DNA from: Ipomoea triloba
Taxonomy: Eukaryota; Streptophyta; Magnoliopsida; Solanales; Convolvulaceae
Length of the DNA stretch: 64,000 nt
Assembly (NCBI RefSeq): GCF_003576645.1
Contig: NC_044918.1
Location: 26,188,562-26,252,561, forward strand
Reading direction: 5' to 3'
Part shown: positions 12,200 to 23,655 of the stretch, piece after piece
How the letters are laid out: the number at the start of each line of letters is the position of its first letter
How positions within the stretch are numbered: position 1 is the stretch's first letter
Position numbers and translations under genes: made by a program
The notes under the pieces: generated by a model
Databases searched by the model: none
Told to the model about the DNA's origin: nothing
The model's input: the letters and a program-made list of their open reading frames with translations, nothing else

Positions 12200-12585
12200 T
12201 ACAGGGCTAAGACGAATTATTAAAACAACATACAAAATGGCTTAAGGCGAAGGGGTTGGATAGAAATGTACCTAAAGGAGTTCCTAAGTTGCATGCTCCC
12301 CGACCTTGTTGGTAGGAACAATCCCGGGTGCTTTCCAACTCTGGTAGGAAGTAGCTAAGTTTGTCGATAAGGGTGGTCGAGTCCTCTCCCCCGCTCAGGA
12401 ATGCATCCACGATCAGGGTGTGATAAGGGGACACAACTCCCTTCTGCTTTTGGTCGGGACAACCTCTTCGACCTCGACAACCTTATCTTTACCTTTCTTG
12501 TTGTAGGCTCGGGTGACTTGCAGGTCGAATCCCGAGCTGACAGGCACTATGGTCATTAGGGGGCAACCCCGTCGGAATCGAGGCT
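12200..12585 (-). pseudogene. Gypsy-type transposon protein fragment, C-terminal side
   Basis: On the minus strand this segment continues the reading direction of the gag-like protein seen at 15207-16100. It encodes a basic Lys-rich stretch (KGKDKVVEVEE type) and then an open segment ending near 12207. The two parts were contiguous before insertion of the hAT element at 12586 and the solo LTR at 13514. Frameshifts are needed to read through, so it is a pseudogene. Confidence 0.45.
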
Positions 12586-13492
12586 AGCCCTGTGCATCAG
12601 ACGGTTCGGACGGGTTCGGATATTAAAATCTTCAATCCGTTCGGAGTTCGGTTTGTATTTTGTTAACCCAATCCGCATAAATTAATCTAGCAAAACTATC
12701 GGATATTATAAGATCGGATACGGGCGGATTTATTCGGATATTCAGATTTGTTCGGGTTGAATTAAACAAAGTCCAAGAAATCTCTACAGGGATGAGCCAA
12801 AAGAGAACTGAGATGTTGGAGGCGAAGACTTGTGGCGGAGGCGAAGCGGCGACCGACCATCTGGCAGAGGTGGAAGCAGAAGCGGAGTGGAGGCAGAGGC
12901 GAAGACCTGTGGCGGAGGCGAGGCGGCGACCGACCATCTGGTGGAGGTGGAAGCAGAAGCGGAGTGGAGGCAGAGGCGGTGGATTGGCTGTCCATACTCG
13001 TACAAGAAGGTGTGTATCCAGTATCCTTTTTAGATGGAGATTGAAGGCTTCACGTAATTAAGTATGGGTACAAACTACAACCTACAAAGGCTATTAGCAT
13101 TTAAGAGGCTTAAACATGCGTACAAAAGGCAAGAACAAGTATTCTCTCTCATACTTTTGAGGTGTTTCTTTTTCTTTGTCCAAGAACATTGTCTAGTGGG
13201 GTAGTGGTATTAGTGTTTATTTATAATATAAATATATATACACACATGCAATGTTGTTTCCTGTTTGAACATATATAATATATACATATATATTACGGAG
13301 AAACATGAGTATTTCGGATATCGGACGGATCGGATAAAAATATACCAAATCCTACTCGAGAACAGTCAGTCCGTATTATAACACGGATCGGTTCGGATGG
13401 CTGTATTCGGGTTCGGACCGGGTCAGTTTCCCTCTTTTCGGTTGTCGGGTCGGGCTGGCTGGTCGGGTTTCTCGGTTTTTGCACAACCCTAA
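12586..13492. mobile_element. hAT-like non-autonomous element with GC-rich core
   Basis: Ends are AGCCCTGTGCA on the left and TGCACAACCCTAA on the right, imperfect inverted repeats of the TAGGGNTGTGCA hAT type. They are flanked by CGAGGCT at 12579-12585 and 13494-13500, with the preceding base T versus C, which fits a slightly decayed 8-bp hAT duplication. Sub-terminal segments are rich in TTCGGAT/ATCGGAC words in inverted arrangement. No transposase is seen. Confidence 0.65.
12821..12978. repeat. 77-bp tandem duplication inside the hAT-like element
   Basis: Two nearly complete copies of a GGC/GAAG-rich 77-bp unit lie head to tail (offset 77). The unit is far richer in G+C than the surroundings. 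Open frames on both strands here come from this purine-rich composition and are not taken as genes. Confidence 0.7.
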
Positions 13493-13513
13493 CCGAGGCT
13501 GCGCCTTCAGAGG

Positions 13514-15206
13514 TGATAAGTGCATATTTGATCATATTTTTACCCCATATTTAATTTCATTTCTACTACTAAATATTAATATTATATTCATAATTGATCA
13601 AAGTAGATGAAGAATACATAATTGAGCATAATATTAGTATTTGTGATCTTTTTGCCTTATATTTAATGTTGATTAGGCATTATCTTATGTTAATTAGGCA
13701 AGTGGCGTGAGGAATGGTGATGTGTTGATTCCCTTGAAACGAAAATGAGACAAATATTAATGGGATTAGCAAGAAGACAAAAGGAAAAGGATGGAAATGG
13801 TGGCATGAAGAAAAGTGGTGGATTTGATGGGATAAAAAGGCAACAAAAACAAATAAAGAAATGAAAGACAAATGATAGTGGGATGTGCTAGCAAGAAACA
13901 TAGAGCAAAGTGTGGAGCCAAAAGCAAAAAGGAGATGAAATTTCGGATCTCTACTGTCAACTGTAGACTTTCGACGCGTCGAATGTTGGGATCTACGCGT
14001 CGGAAGTCCCTAAAATGGTCCAATAGCTCCGCACTGCATTCTCTCGACGCGTCGAGAGATGGGCTCGACGCGTTGAGAATCCATCCCGGGCCGCAAAAAA
14101 TTCCAATTTTGCCCCTCTCCTTTGCCCCCCTATAAATACACCTCATTTCTCCATTCTTCAACATTTAATTTTCATATTAGATTAGTCCCTTTTCTCTCTT
14201 TAATCCTTTCTTCTCCTTCAAAATGTAGCCTCCAAGTGATGATTGCTTAGTAGTGTAGGAGTAGATTAGGATTTATTTTGTAATAAGAAGAGAGATGATG
14301 CAAGATTAGGATCTTCAACCGTTGAATCGAGGAGAAAGCGATGAGAATTTCTTTCCCTTCTTTCCTTAATTTATCTTGAATAAATCTTGTATCTAGATGC
14401 TTGTTTTTAATTTATTTATATTTGGATTATGGATTATGTTTATGTCTAGATTGTTGTTCTTTCTTCATTTATTATGAATTGTTAGTTTAGCTTCTATGAG
14501 TTGTTGTGTGTAAGACTTGTTGTTGAAAGTGTGTGATTAATGGGTCCAATAATTACATGCTTGTTTGTTTGTTGTGTCACGATGGGAATCGGGCATGGCT
14601 AGAACACTCTTGGCACACCTATTGATTTTTACAGAGCGAGAGCTTGTAGGAATTGTAAGGGGATTTCTTGGCTAATCTTCGGTTCCTTCACTGGCGAGAG
14701 CGGGTTCGAATTTAGAGGTTAGCCAAAACGGTTCCTTCACTAGTGAGGAGCGGGTTGGAATCTAGAGGTTAGTTTAGGCTACCTCCTCAACTTGTAGGAT
14801 TAACTTGAGTTTGGGCATGTTGATTTGCTTAGGATCTTTATGGCAAGCCTTGCTTGTAGACTACGAGAGTAGATAACTTGCAGGTTGGCACACTCGGGTA
14901 GATCACGAGAGTGGCACCGGGTACTTTAGTGCATTTCCTCCATTCACAAGGGATAAAACTTCTCTTCTACTTTAGTGCATTACCTTTGTTGCATCTTCTA
15001 TATCTCTCTTCATTTGTTGCATCTACTATATCTCTCTTCATTTGTTGCTTTTATTTTTTGGTTATTTATTTTCAATGCTATAACCTTGTTATGAACGAAC
15101 TAGATTCATAAGAATCAAGCCGAGTTAGTGCTTGACCAACCATTCCCTGTGGATCGATAACCCCGGAATACTCCGGGTATTTGCTTGTCCCTAAAAGCTA
15201 CAATCA
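13514..15206 (+). mobile_element. Solo LTR of an Athila/Tat-type retrotransposon
   Basis: The 1693-bp block begins TGATAAGTGC and ends CTACAATCA (TG...CA) and is bounded by perfect AGAGG duplications at 13509-13513 and 15207-15211. No primer site or internal region is attached, so it is a product of LTR-LTR recombination. Its start resembles the LTRs of elements A and C. A TATA box (TATAAATA) at 14131 follows paired ACGCGT palindromes at about 13970-14085. It splits the older gypsy-type protein fragment. Confidence 0.85.
14131..14138 (+). promoter_or_regulatory. TATA box of the solo LTR
   Basis: TATAAATA follows a C-rich tract and precedes a pyrimidine-rich leader. Its position about 620 bp into the LTR and about 50-150 bp after GACGCGT repeats parallels the arrangement in the LTRs of element C. 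Confidence 0.5.
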
Positions 15207-16100
15207 AGAGGCGCTGACCTTCTTCCTGCCAAGAGCTATCTTCAAACGGGTGAGCCGAGGAGAATCAGTCTCGAACATTTTGTCTAAGCCCATCTATGCA
15301 AAGCCGATCATAAGAGTTAGAGAATAATAACATGTACGAAATTCTTCATAATAAAGATGTGAAAGTAAAACCTCTTGTATCCGGTCCGGTCGTCGGGTGT
15401 GGAACAACAATAGTAATGGGTTTTGCCTCAAACACATAGTTTTTCTCGAGGTCGTACCGAGGAGGTTGGAGATTAGCGGTCGCATACTCCTCGGGTGTCT
15501 AAAACACTCGATAGTCGTAGAACTCAATCGAGATGGCCTCGACATGTATAGTTAGAATCAGGGTCGACACGGAATAGATGTGCCGACGGAATTGAGAGCT
15601 CCATACGTTCAACACCTGGAATTGCCACTTGTACTTCAGGGAGAAAAAAATGGTGCTTCCAGGCCTTATTGTTGTCGGGAAGATAAGTGATGCTATATGT
15701 CGGTCCTTTGGCTTGAATCATAAGAAACCCCCATCATGCTTTAGTGAGAGGGCTCTGACAGAGAATTAAAAGTGGAAGAGCTCTAAAGTGCATGGTAGAC
15801 TATGCCGAACACATATTTGGGGGGAAGCAGGCAATGATTCTATGGGCATTCAGACAGATTTGCCCAGGTACGACACCGTAATATTCAAGAAAGGCTAATA
15901 TGAAAGTTGAGAAGGAGAGGGAAATCAGGGCCTTTAGGGAGTTGAGGTGTAACCTGATTAAATCCCCTTGATGACGGTCAATGATAGATTCGAGTCATAC
16001 GTAGCCCGACTAGCTAGAAGGGTTTTAAGGTCTTGAAGGCCGGATAAGGTTAAGAGAGGCTCATAGGTCCCGACCTGTTCGGCATTTAGATATTTATGCC
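15207..16100 (-). pseudogene. Gypsy-type plant transposon protein fragment (PF04195-like)
   Basis: On the minus strand, starting near 16000, translation gives a region like the N-terminus of 'putative gypsy type transposon' proteins: QLPKGPDFPLLL, then GVVPGQICLNAHRI, then DNNKAWKHHFFLP near 15665. Stops interrupt it at several points (for example near 15735 and 15795). Related proteins sit at the gag position of some plant gypsy elements. The C-terminal part continues at 12200-12585 beyond the solo LTR and hAT insertions. No polymerase domain is seen nearby. Confidence 0.55.
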
Positions 16101-16379
16101 GCCCACTATTGAGAGTGGGGGCTCAGATGTGAGAAGGTACATGGGAAGTTCAGGAGGTTTCAGAGGTCGAGGGGGCGAGGGAGAGGACAGAAGTTACCCA
16201 AGCTAATAATCATCTAGTTTTAAGATGAGAAGGCTCGGTTGCACTCGGCTTCTCCTCTGGCTGACTGGTGGCTGCACTTGGCAAGTCACCTTACACCTTA
16301 GTGTACTACTCGACCTCCTCAAAGACTATGTCATATGAAGACACAGAGAGCAAGTCCATCTTGACATACACCCAAGGGT

Positions 16380-16870
16380 TTAAAGTTATGCACCTGAAGG
16401 TGTGAAGTTATGCACCATTAGAGTTAATGTTATGCACCCGTAGGATCAAACATGTGCACCTTAAAAACAAAACATAAGTTTAAGTTCTGCAACTTAAATC
16501 CCAAAGTGTGCACCTAAATGGTTAAAGTTATGCACGGGAAGATTCAAAGGCATGCACCCTAAGGTTCAAGATTATGTTCTGAAGGGTGAAAGTTATATAC
16601 CATAGACGTATTTCATTCTAAACTGCAAATAATCTCTTATAAACAAAACTAGAAATAAAATATTTATTACATTGTGTTTAACATGAAAGATACTAACAAT
16701 TGTTTTTCAAAATTAAAAAATAAAATAAACAGACAATCTTCTCTTATAAGTAAAGTTATGCACTTACTGATTAAAAGTTATGCACTTGTAGGGTCGAATA
16801 TATGCACCCCAAGGTGGAAAGTTATGACCTTATAGTGCAAAGTTATACATTTTAATAGTATTTCATTCTA
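16380..16870. repeat. Array of AAAGTTATGCACC-type repeats
   Basis: About ten spaced copies of (AA)GTTATGCACC or close variants occur, and the whole block partly repeats itself: TAGTATTTCATTCTAAACTG-like sequence occurs near 16607 and again near 16857. The motif is the reverse complement of that at 11195-11365. It lies 3' of the minus-strand FAR1/MULE remnant and could be its sub-terminal repeat region. Confidence 0.6.
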
Positions 16871-17485
16871 AACTGCAATGTCATCTCCCTGATGAAATGA
16901 AACTACAAACATACTAACAAGATGTTCTTTAAAAAAAAACAATCAATCATCTTCTAGGTGGACAATTCCTACTATCGTGATTAGCCAAAAAGGTTACAAC
17001 TCCAGCATAACCTTTTGTGTCTCTTTGTTGTATCCAGTGCCAACTCTTTGCTTCCTTTTATACATTTACCGCTGCCCTTGTTCTTTGCTTACTTTGGTGG
17101 AAGAACAAAAATCTCAGAAAGCTCAGTTGACCTACAAAAATACTCTATAATTGTCTGCTTGCTATGCTTAGGGGATAATTGAGCTTTTGCTGACATTAGT
17201 AGTTGTTTTGTTCATTAATCACTTGTGAAAATTCAATCAATTAATCCATGTTTGACTCTACAAGACTAATACAACATTGTATATCAGCCCACAATTTATT
17301 CAACAACACCTTTTTTTCATCCATGCTTGCACATTGATAAAAAATGACACATCAATTTCAAAAGTAGACCTTAAAGATGCATCCTTAGTCCATTGATTAG
17401 TCGCATATATACCTCAATGGTATCTTTTCAAAGTTTAAATACTTAAAATTCACAAAAATGTGCCTACAAAAAAAATCCAACCATC

Positions 17486-18328
17486 TCAAACTAACATTTT
17501 GCAACTACATGCAACCTCTTTTTCAATTACGTTGTGCACCACACTAAAAATTGTATTTTCTCCATCCTTAATCTCATAATACAATTTCTCAGCATCTTCC
17601 CGAACATTCAACACCCTACAAGTGAAACACGATGCACATATCTCATTCTGAATATCATAGAAAATAATAAGTGTATACACGCTTTTTAAGCATGTTTTTC
17701 CAATGATAAATGCGTCTTGAAATCTGGAATATAACCCTCACTATCATTGTTAAGTTTTGCATTAATGTGTTGTTGTGAGGTCAAAGCACTCTAAAAGTTC
17801 ATTATAAACTCAACTAGGCTAGATTGTGGGGTAGTAAAATCACTAAACAAGTTATTCTCACTTTCTAACCGTGATGTAGTCCTAGTAAACCACCCATAAA
17901 AATATATCTAAAATAGGTTAGGATCCAAAATCTTCGTAACTCAGGCATTTGTAAAAACTAATTATTATTAACCAACTCAAACTCTTCTATGAGAAACTTT
18001 CACTACCTCTCGCAATCAATAGGTTCCAAATAAGAGCTCCACAGAATAGAGTTTAGTTTGTTCCTACAAACCTCATTCTTACTCAATGTAGAACAACCTT
18101 TTCACTAACTTTGCACATAATGTGCCGCATGTAAAACCGATGTCTAGCTTGCTTAAAAATTCTTGGAATTGCCACTTTTATTGATGGGTCCTGATCAGTA
18201 ACAATTATCCTTGGCTTAGAACCCATTACCTTCTTAAAGTTTTCAAATAACCAAACATATGAATCAATGTCCTCCTTCAGAAACAATCCAACATCAAATG
18301 TAATACATTTCATGTGGTTATAGACTGT
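17486..18328 (-). pseudogene. FAR1/MULE-type transposase fragment
   Basis: The minus strand carries three colinear pieces of a FAR1-related/Mutator-like transposase. The first (18313-18083) is a catalytic-core segment with LLxKEDxDSYVWLFENFKK-like and TDQDPSIKVAIP motifs. The middle piece (about 18060-17700) has TSRLESEN and LEKHA words. The last (17680-17486) has the IFYDIQNEI/CxSCxTCRV block and SWIM-type CSCK. Stops and frame changes separate the pieces. The N-terminal DNA-binding domain and the 5' part are absent. It is a transposon relic and not a functional FHY3/FAR1 host gene. Confidence 0.75.
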
Positions 18329-19663
18329 TTATTTTATGGTGCTATAACAAACAGTCCATTAAAAACGAAAAGACTTGGACCGACACAATTCATCGTGAGG
18401 CTGGGGTTGATCTCGATGTTTGCACGGTTTAATTGTTTTATTTATTTACATTCAGGTCGGGTAGTACTGTCGATTTAAAAGGCCGACCCCACACTAATGT
18501 TTGATTTCACTTTTAGCGATGATCGGTCTATTTTTAATGAGTAATCACAGCCCCTCGTTCCCTATGATGCTAACGTTGACGCCCTAAGGGAATAACTTGA
18601 GATCGGGATTTGATTATTGTCCTGATATGTATTTATTAAGATCGATATCGAGATTAGGATACATTAATTTCGAGATCCAAGTCACGTGAACCTTGTTGAT
18701 TTTGACTTTCGACCTAGAAACTGAGGGGCGTGACGTATTATTCAGATCTTTGCTTGGGGTTTTCATCATTGTACTAATCGTTTGAATGGGGTGCTTTTCC
18801 AAGAAGGCTCATGTGCCTGCGCTCAATCAAGGGACCTTTATTATTATTTTTTTTCCGATCTTATGATCGTTAAGGGGCAAAATGCTACTCTCATGAAATT
18901 TATGTTCAACAAAGAGGTGGTGCCAAATTGTATACAAAAAATTTAGTACAAGTAATATCACACCTATTATTGACTTATTATCAACCTGAGTTGACTCAAT
19001 TTGGGTAGATGATTCAAATAAGATATTGTGGTTCTTAAATCATGAGTTTGATTTCTCTCATAATATGGTGAGTATCCAATATATTGTCATTTTTTTTTTT
19101 TTGCGTTAATGCCAAAAAATATTCCTTCAACTATTTTGAAAAACAAAAATCAAAATTAATTATCAACTTTTAATTTAAACAAATAAAGTTTTTTTTAGTA
19201 CTATACATTTATTACACTATTTAGTTTTTCGATCAATTTTTCAGTCAAATACAAGTGCAATATAATGTTGAAAATTCAAATTTCTCTCATGCCATGTATA
19301 GAGAAATTAAACCCAGTAAAGAGTCTATTGCGAATATATATTCTTTAACCCTCAAAAGGAAGTAAATGCATAGCCAATTCAAGAACAAAAATTGGTCTAA
19401 TGGAAAGTTACGTTAAAGATCAATTTTGATATTTTAAATTAGTTAAAGGACTATTTTTGGTATTAAATTATAAATTTTTTAAAGAACTAAAGATGAAGTG
19501 ATTATATATTTATATGTACTACAGCAATACAGGGGCAGCTAAGGGTAGGTAACCCAATTCCAAAAGGGTTGTTTTCATCATTATTAAAACCTTAAATCCA
19601 GACCTTCTAGAAGGCAGTTTAACTTAGCAATGGTGACATGGGATGGGAGGCAAATGGCAGATG
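18329..19663. other. AT-rich intergenic region with old repeat debris
   Basis: No gene is supported. Around 18380-18600 there are CCGACC/GGTCGG-rich words like those of the gypsy debris at 11.4-12.2 kb. From 18840 on it is AT-rich with several homopolymer runs. The small minus-strand frame at 18614-18802 has no recognisable domain. Confidence 0.4.
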
Positions 19664-20035
19664 TTATACCGTGGACCATGTGTCATGGTTGATACTGTAG
19701 TTGTGTTGAACGGATACTGCAGTTGTGTTGAAAGAAACTGCAGTTGTGTTGAAAGGGAACTGCAGTTGTGCGGAACAGAGGCTATTTCATCTGTCTGTAA
19801 ATGCAGTTGTGTTGAACTGATATTGCAGTTGTGTTGAAAGGATACTGCAGTTATGTTGAACGGATGGACGACCTCTGTTCCGCGTAACTGCAGTTTCCTT
19901 TCAACATAACTGCAATATCTTTTCAACACAACTGCAGTATCCGTTCAACATAACTGCAGTATCCGTTCAACACAATTACAGTATTAGCCATAACCACGAT
20001 CCACAATGCATTGTGGACCATGGTCCACCGTATAA
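19664..20035. mobile_element. Palindromic MITE with repeated CTGCAGTTGTGTTGAA units, copy 1
   Basis: The ends are TTATACCGTGGACCATG and its inverse, GGTCCACCGTATAA. The left arm holds about seven copies of a ~22-bp unit around CTGCAGTTGTGTTGAA, and the right arm holds about five in the opposite orientation, so the transcript could fold into a long imperfect hairpin. A shorter copy lies at 21888-22169. It has no coding potential. Confidence 0.75.
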
Positions 20036-20861
20036 TTTGCGGGCAAAGGGTGGGTTGGGTTAATTAGGTTCAGTGTAAGTGTTAAGATGGGATTACATAG
20101 ACGGCAGCTTTATGGGATTATAAGACTTTTGTGGATGTTAATAATAATATTAATAATTGAAATGGACATTTGAAAATGACTAGAGTTGACCACACCTTAA
20201 TGTGGCAATTTATGGTTCGATGCTTGCTTGATGACATGTACTTTGCCATGTGTTGTTCACTTTACATAGAAAAAATTTAAAAGCATTTTTTTTCATCAAT
20301 TAGAGCATTGCATGTCATGTTTTTTTTTTTTTTCCTTTCTTTTAAGGTAACATGTCATGTTAATATAATGTAAAAGTAAGAATATATGAATAATCTAGTC
20401 AAGTTGGTCAAATAGTTGACTTGAATATAAATTTTTTTAATTTTAAGATAATGGACTAATGGAGCACCATACCCTAGTTATCTATAAATCTTTTTGGTTT
20501 TAAGAAAAAAAGAGCAACTCCAATTTGATCGTGTAGTTGGTTTGACTGGTTAGTCATGGTCACATAGGTTAACTTCTCCTTATGTTCCCTTGCCGATTAA
20601 GATTAGTTTTAAACCAGCTATGAACAACCTAAGTTAGTTTACTTTCTTGTGGTCCTTTGTCAATTAGACTTACAAGGCAAACTTCATCTCAAACGCGGTG
20701 GCTAACTGAATATGGACTTTTTTTTTTTGTAAATTAAAAAAAAAAAAAGAAAATATATGTAGTATTACTCATAATTTAAATCAATAAACATTGAATCAAC
20801 AAAAAATTGAGACACCATCACGATGTAAGATTAGGAATTAAATTTTTATTTATTTATGTAT
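20036..20861. other. AT-rich intergenic region
   Basis: I see no gene, RNA or recognisable element here. There are T- and A-homopolymers (for example near 20320 and 20720). Confidence 0.5.
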
Positions 20862-20891
20862 TTATTATTATAATAATAATAATAATTATTG

Positions 20892-20944
<53 letters not shown>
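20862..20944. repeat. (TTA)n microsatellite
   Basis: An imperfect trinucleotide tract of TTA/TAA with a few GTT interruptions. Long Ile/Asn-repeat frames on both strands here are artefacts of the repeat. Confidence 0.9.
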
Positions 20945-21229
20945 GTGAACAAATGTATGTGGACTATGTATATCCTTAGGCAGGGCGGATCCAAAAATAT
21001 CTTCCAGTGGGGGAAAATATAAAAAATAAAGAAATGGTTAAAAAAAAAAAGAAAGAAACACTTTAGAAATATAATGATAAATATTGTTGAATATAGCAGA
21101 AAAATAAAACACATCAAAATGTTATAAAATAATATTCATAACAAAATATGAAACATAATTAATTTTATAAAATAATTCAAATAGAAAACACATTATAAAT
21201 TACATATCTCATTATTAATATAAATAAAT

Positions 21230-21249
21230 TATATATATATATATATATN

Positions 21250-21325
<76 letters not shown>
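21230..21325. repeat. (AT)n microsatellite with an ambiguous base
   Basis: A run of nearly 50 AT units with one 'n' at 21249. The exact length is likely unreliable in this assembly. Confidence 0.9.
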
Positions 21326-21327
<2 letters not shown>

Positions 21328-21887
21328 CACTCTAACAAAACTACCTACTATCAGGATTCAAACACACAATCTTACATATAGAGACACGCGCATCTACCAC
21401 TTTGTCTAGCCAATCATTTCTTTACCATATCTGTTTTTGTTTTTTTTTTTTTTTATATTTATATCTAAAATATGTACTATATATACACATATACATACAA
21501 CGCTATATATAGGGTGGGGGTGGGGTGAGTGGGGGTAACTGCCCCCACAGTAGTTCCGTCACTGTCCTTAGGTTGTTAGTATAATGGGTACTAAATACTC
21601 TCTCAATCTCATTTTATGTGTCTAGTTTAAATTATTTGTAATTCAACTTTTATAATATTTAATTTAGCATTAATTAGAGGCGAAGACAGGGAGGCTTCAA
21701 AGGGCCCTAGCCCCTCCAAAGCCCTAAAAATGGAACAAAAAAGGTACCCAAAAAAAGTAAATGTGACATTATAAGAAAATTTTAAAGAAAAATAAAAATA
21801 GAAAATAATTGATTTTACTAATAAATAATAAACAACTCAATTAAAACGAATAGAATCTACATTTATCTGAGTTTAGTCAACCAGTCG
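21326..21887. other. AT-rich intergenic region
   Basis: No gene is seen. The G-rich segment around 21510-21560 and the AGGGCCCTAGCCCCTCC-like segment near 21700 look like transposon debris of unknown class. Confidence 0.4.
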
Positions 21888-22169
21888 TTATACTGTGGAC
21901 CATGGTCATGGCTGATACTGCAGTTGTGTTGAACTGATGCTGCGGTTGTGTTGAAAGGGAACTGCAGTTGTGCTGAACAGAGGTCGTTTCATCCGTCTGA
22001 AAGTGCAGTTGTGTTGAACGGATACTGCAGTTGTGTTGAACGGACGACCGACCTTTGTTCCGCACAACTGTAGTTTCATTTCAACACAACTACAGTATCA
22101 GTTCAACACAACTGCAGTATCCGTTCAACACAACTGCAGTGTCAAGCATGATCATGGTCCACAGTATAA
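21888..22169. mobile_element. Palindromic MITE with CTGCAGTTGTGTTGAA units, copy 2
   Basis: A shorter relative of the element at 19664-20035 with the same ends (TTATACTGTGGACCATGG / GGTCCACAGTATAA). Both copies are followed by TTTGCG, so the true terminus may extend a few bases further. Units are inverted about the centre near 22040. Confidence 0.75.
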
Positions 22170-22783
22170 TTTGCGTTAATCAACATAATTACATAGACAA
22201 TGCACTTTTGATGGAGAAGTAGGGCCAGGATTTAGAGTCAATTGGGCCCAAAGAGTGGGGGTTTGAGAGCAATAGTTATTGCGTGGACTGTGTAATATAT
22301 AACGTATTTAGTAGGTTACTATTAATGTACCTAACACATGATGTTTTGATACTTACATGAATCTAAGTGTGTGATTTTTTTTTTATTACTTTTAAGAAAA
22401 TTTAAGAACAATTGGTTGCATTGCATGTTCTATTATTAAATAGTTGTAGCTTTAATTTAATTTTCAAAATATAAATGAATGCAGTTGTCGTTTCCTTTGT
22501 TGTTTACAACAATTGAGATAAATGGTTGTTTTTAAGAAAAAAGTTATCATAAAAAAATTTAAATTGTACACTTGAGATCCGCGTTATATCAATGAATTAT
22601 GTGTTTGTTACATTGACAGTAACATATTAAATATGTTATATTTGAATTTAATTGCACTTTTTATCAATTTAGGGGCTATGTAGAACTTTTTTCAATGAGA
22701 AAATTTAATTATACTATTTATGAGACTTACCTCACAGTTTTCCAATAGAAAAAAAAAATGCTTCTAACTTAAACAAGGCAAAA
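22170..22783. other. AT-rich intergenic region
   Basis: No gene or recognisable element is seen, apart from a G+C-poor background and short homopolymers. Confidence 0.5.
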
Positions 22784-23162
22784 ACTTGTGTGAGACCGTC
22801 TCACCGTGACACGGGTCGGGTCGGGTCGGGTCAAGATGTAAATGTAATACTTATATGCTCAAATGTAATACTAATCAAGAATAAAATTTTTGTTACTTAT
22901 AAGGGTAAATGTAATACTTTTAATGAAAAATACAATACTTTTACATTTCGATTTAAAAGTATTATATTTTCCCTTATAAGTGAGGGACACTTGTCAACAT
23001 TACTTATTATGAAAAATGTATTACTTTTTATCTTATAAGTAACAAAAATTGTATTCTTGATTAGTATTATATTTGAGCATATAAGTATGACATTTGCACG
23101 TTGCTTCGACCCGACTCGACCCGTCTTACGAATAAGGATTCGTGAGACGGGCTCACACAAGT
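22784..23162. mobile_element. MITE with ACTTGTGTGAGACCGTCTCAC ends
   Basis: Inverted termini ACTTGTGTGAGAC and GTCTCACACAAGT-like (with GGGC for GACC), and an interior that is itself largely inverted around about 22960: AATGTAATACT blocks on one side, AGTATTATATTTG on the other. Four GGG runs lie at 22813-22830. It is 379 bp and non-coding. Confidence 0.7.
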
Positions 23163-23195
23163 GTGACTCCTTAAACAATAACTATCACTCCTTAT

Positions 23196-23655
23196 CAAGG
23201 TTGCAAAAATTGCTAGGCGCCCCCTAGACACCTGGGGGGCGCCTAGCGCCTAGGTTTTTTATTTTTTTATTTTTATTTTTATTTTAATTTTTTTAAAAAA
23301 ATTTTAAAAAAAATATTTTAAGTATTAATAATTATAAAGTGTTTAATATTGTAAGTCTTAAACTTTAATAGTTCAATATTTAATACTTATTAAGTTATTA
23401 GTTACTACGTATTATTTATTAATTATTAGTGCATTACTTATTAGTTTAATTTAGTTATTACTTATTATTTTATTAAGTTATTACTTATTAGTTATTACTT
23501 ATTATTATGCTATTAGTTAATACATTATAACATTAATAGTTTAAATGTTTCAGATTTATAATTTTTTAATAAAAAAAAAAAAAAAAAACCAGCTGGCCGG
23601 CCTAGGCGGCCCAGGCGCCCGCCTAGGCGGCCTAGGCGCGATTTTTGCAACACTG
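23196..23655. mobile_element. hAT-type MITE with CTCCTTAT target duplication
   Basis: The ends CAAGGTTGCAAAAAT and ATTTTTGCAACACTG are inverted repeats and are flanked by CTCCTTAT at 23188-23195 and 23656-23663, an exact 8-bp duplication typical of hAT. Just inside the ends are GC-rich GCCTAGGCG palindromic blocks, while the core (23255-23590) is extremely AT-rich. Non-coding. Confidence 0.85.

Noticed and set aside
12632..13061. Several overlapping frames on both strands around the 77-bp duplication
   Set aside because: They result from the purine-rich tandem unit in a hAT-like element. No protein family is recognisable and all frames conflict with one another.
18083..18328. Possible host FHY3/FAR1 gene
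   Set aside because: The frame is broken by stops, lacks the N-terminal domain and sits among transposon remnants.
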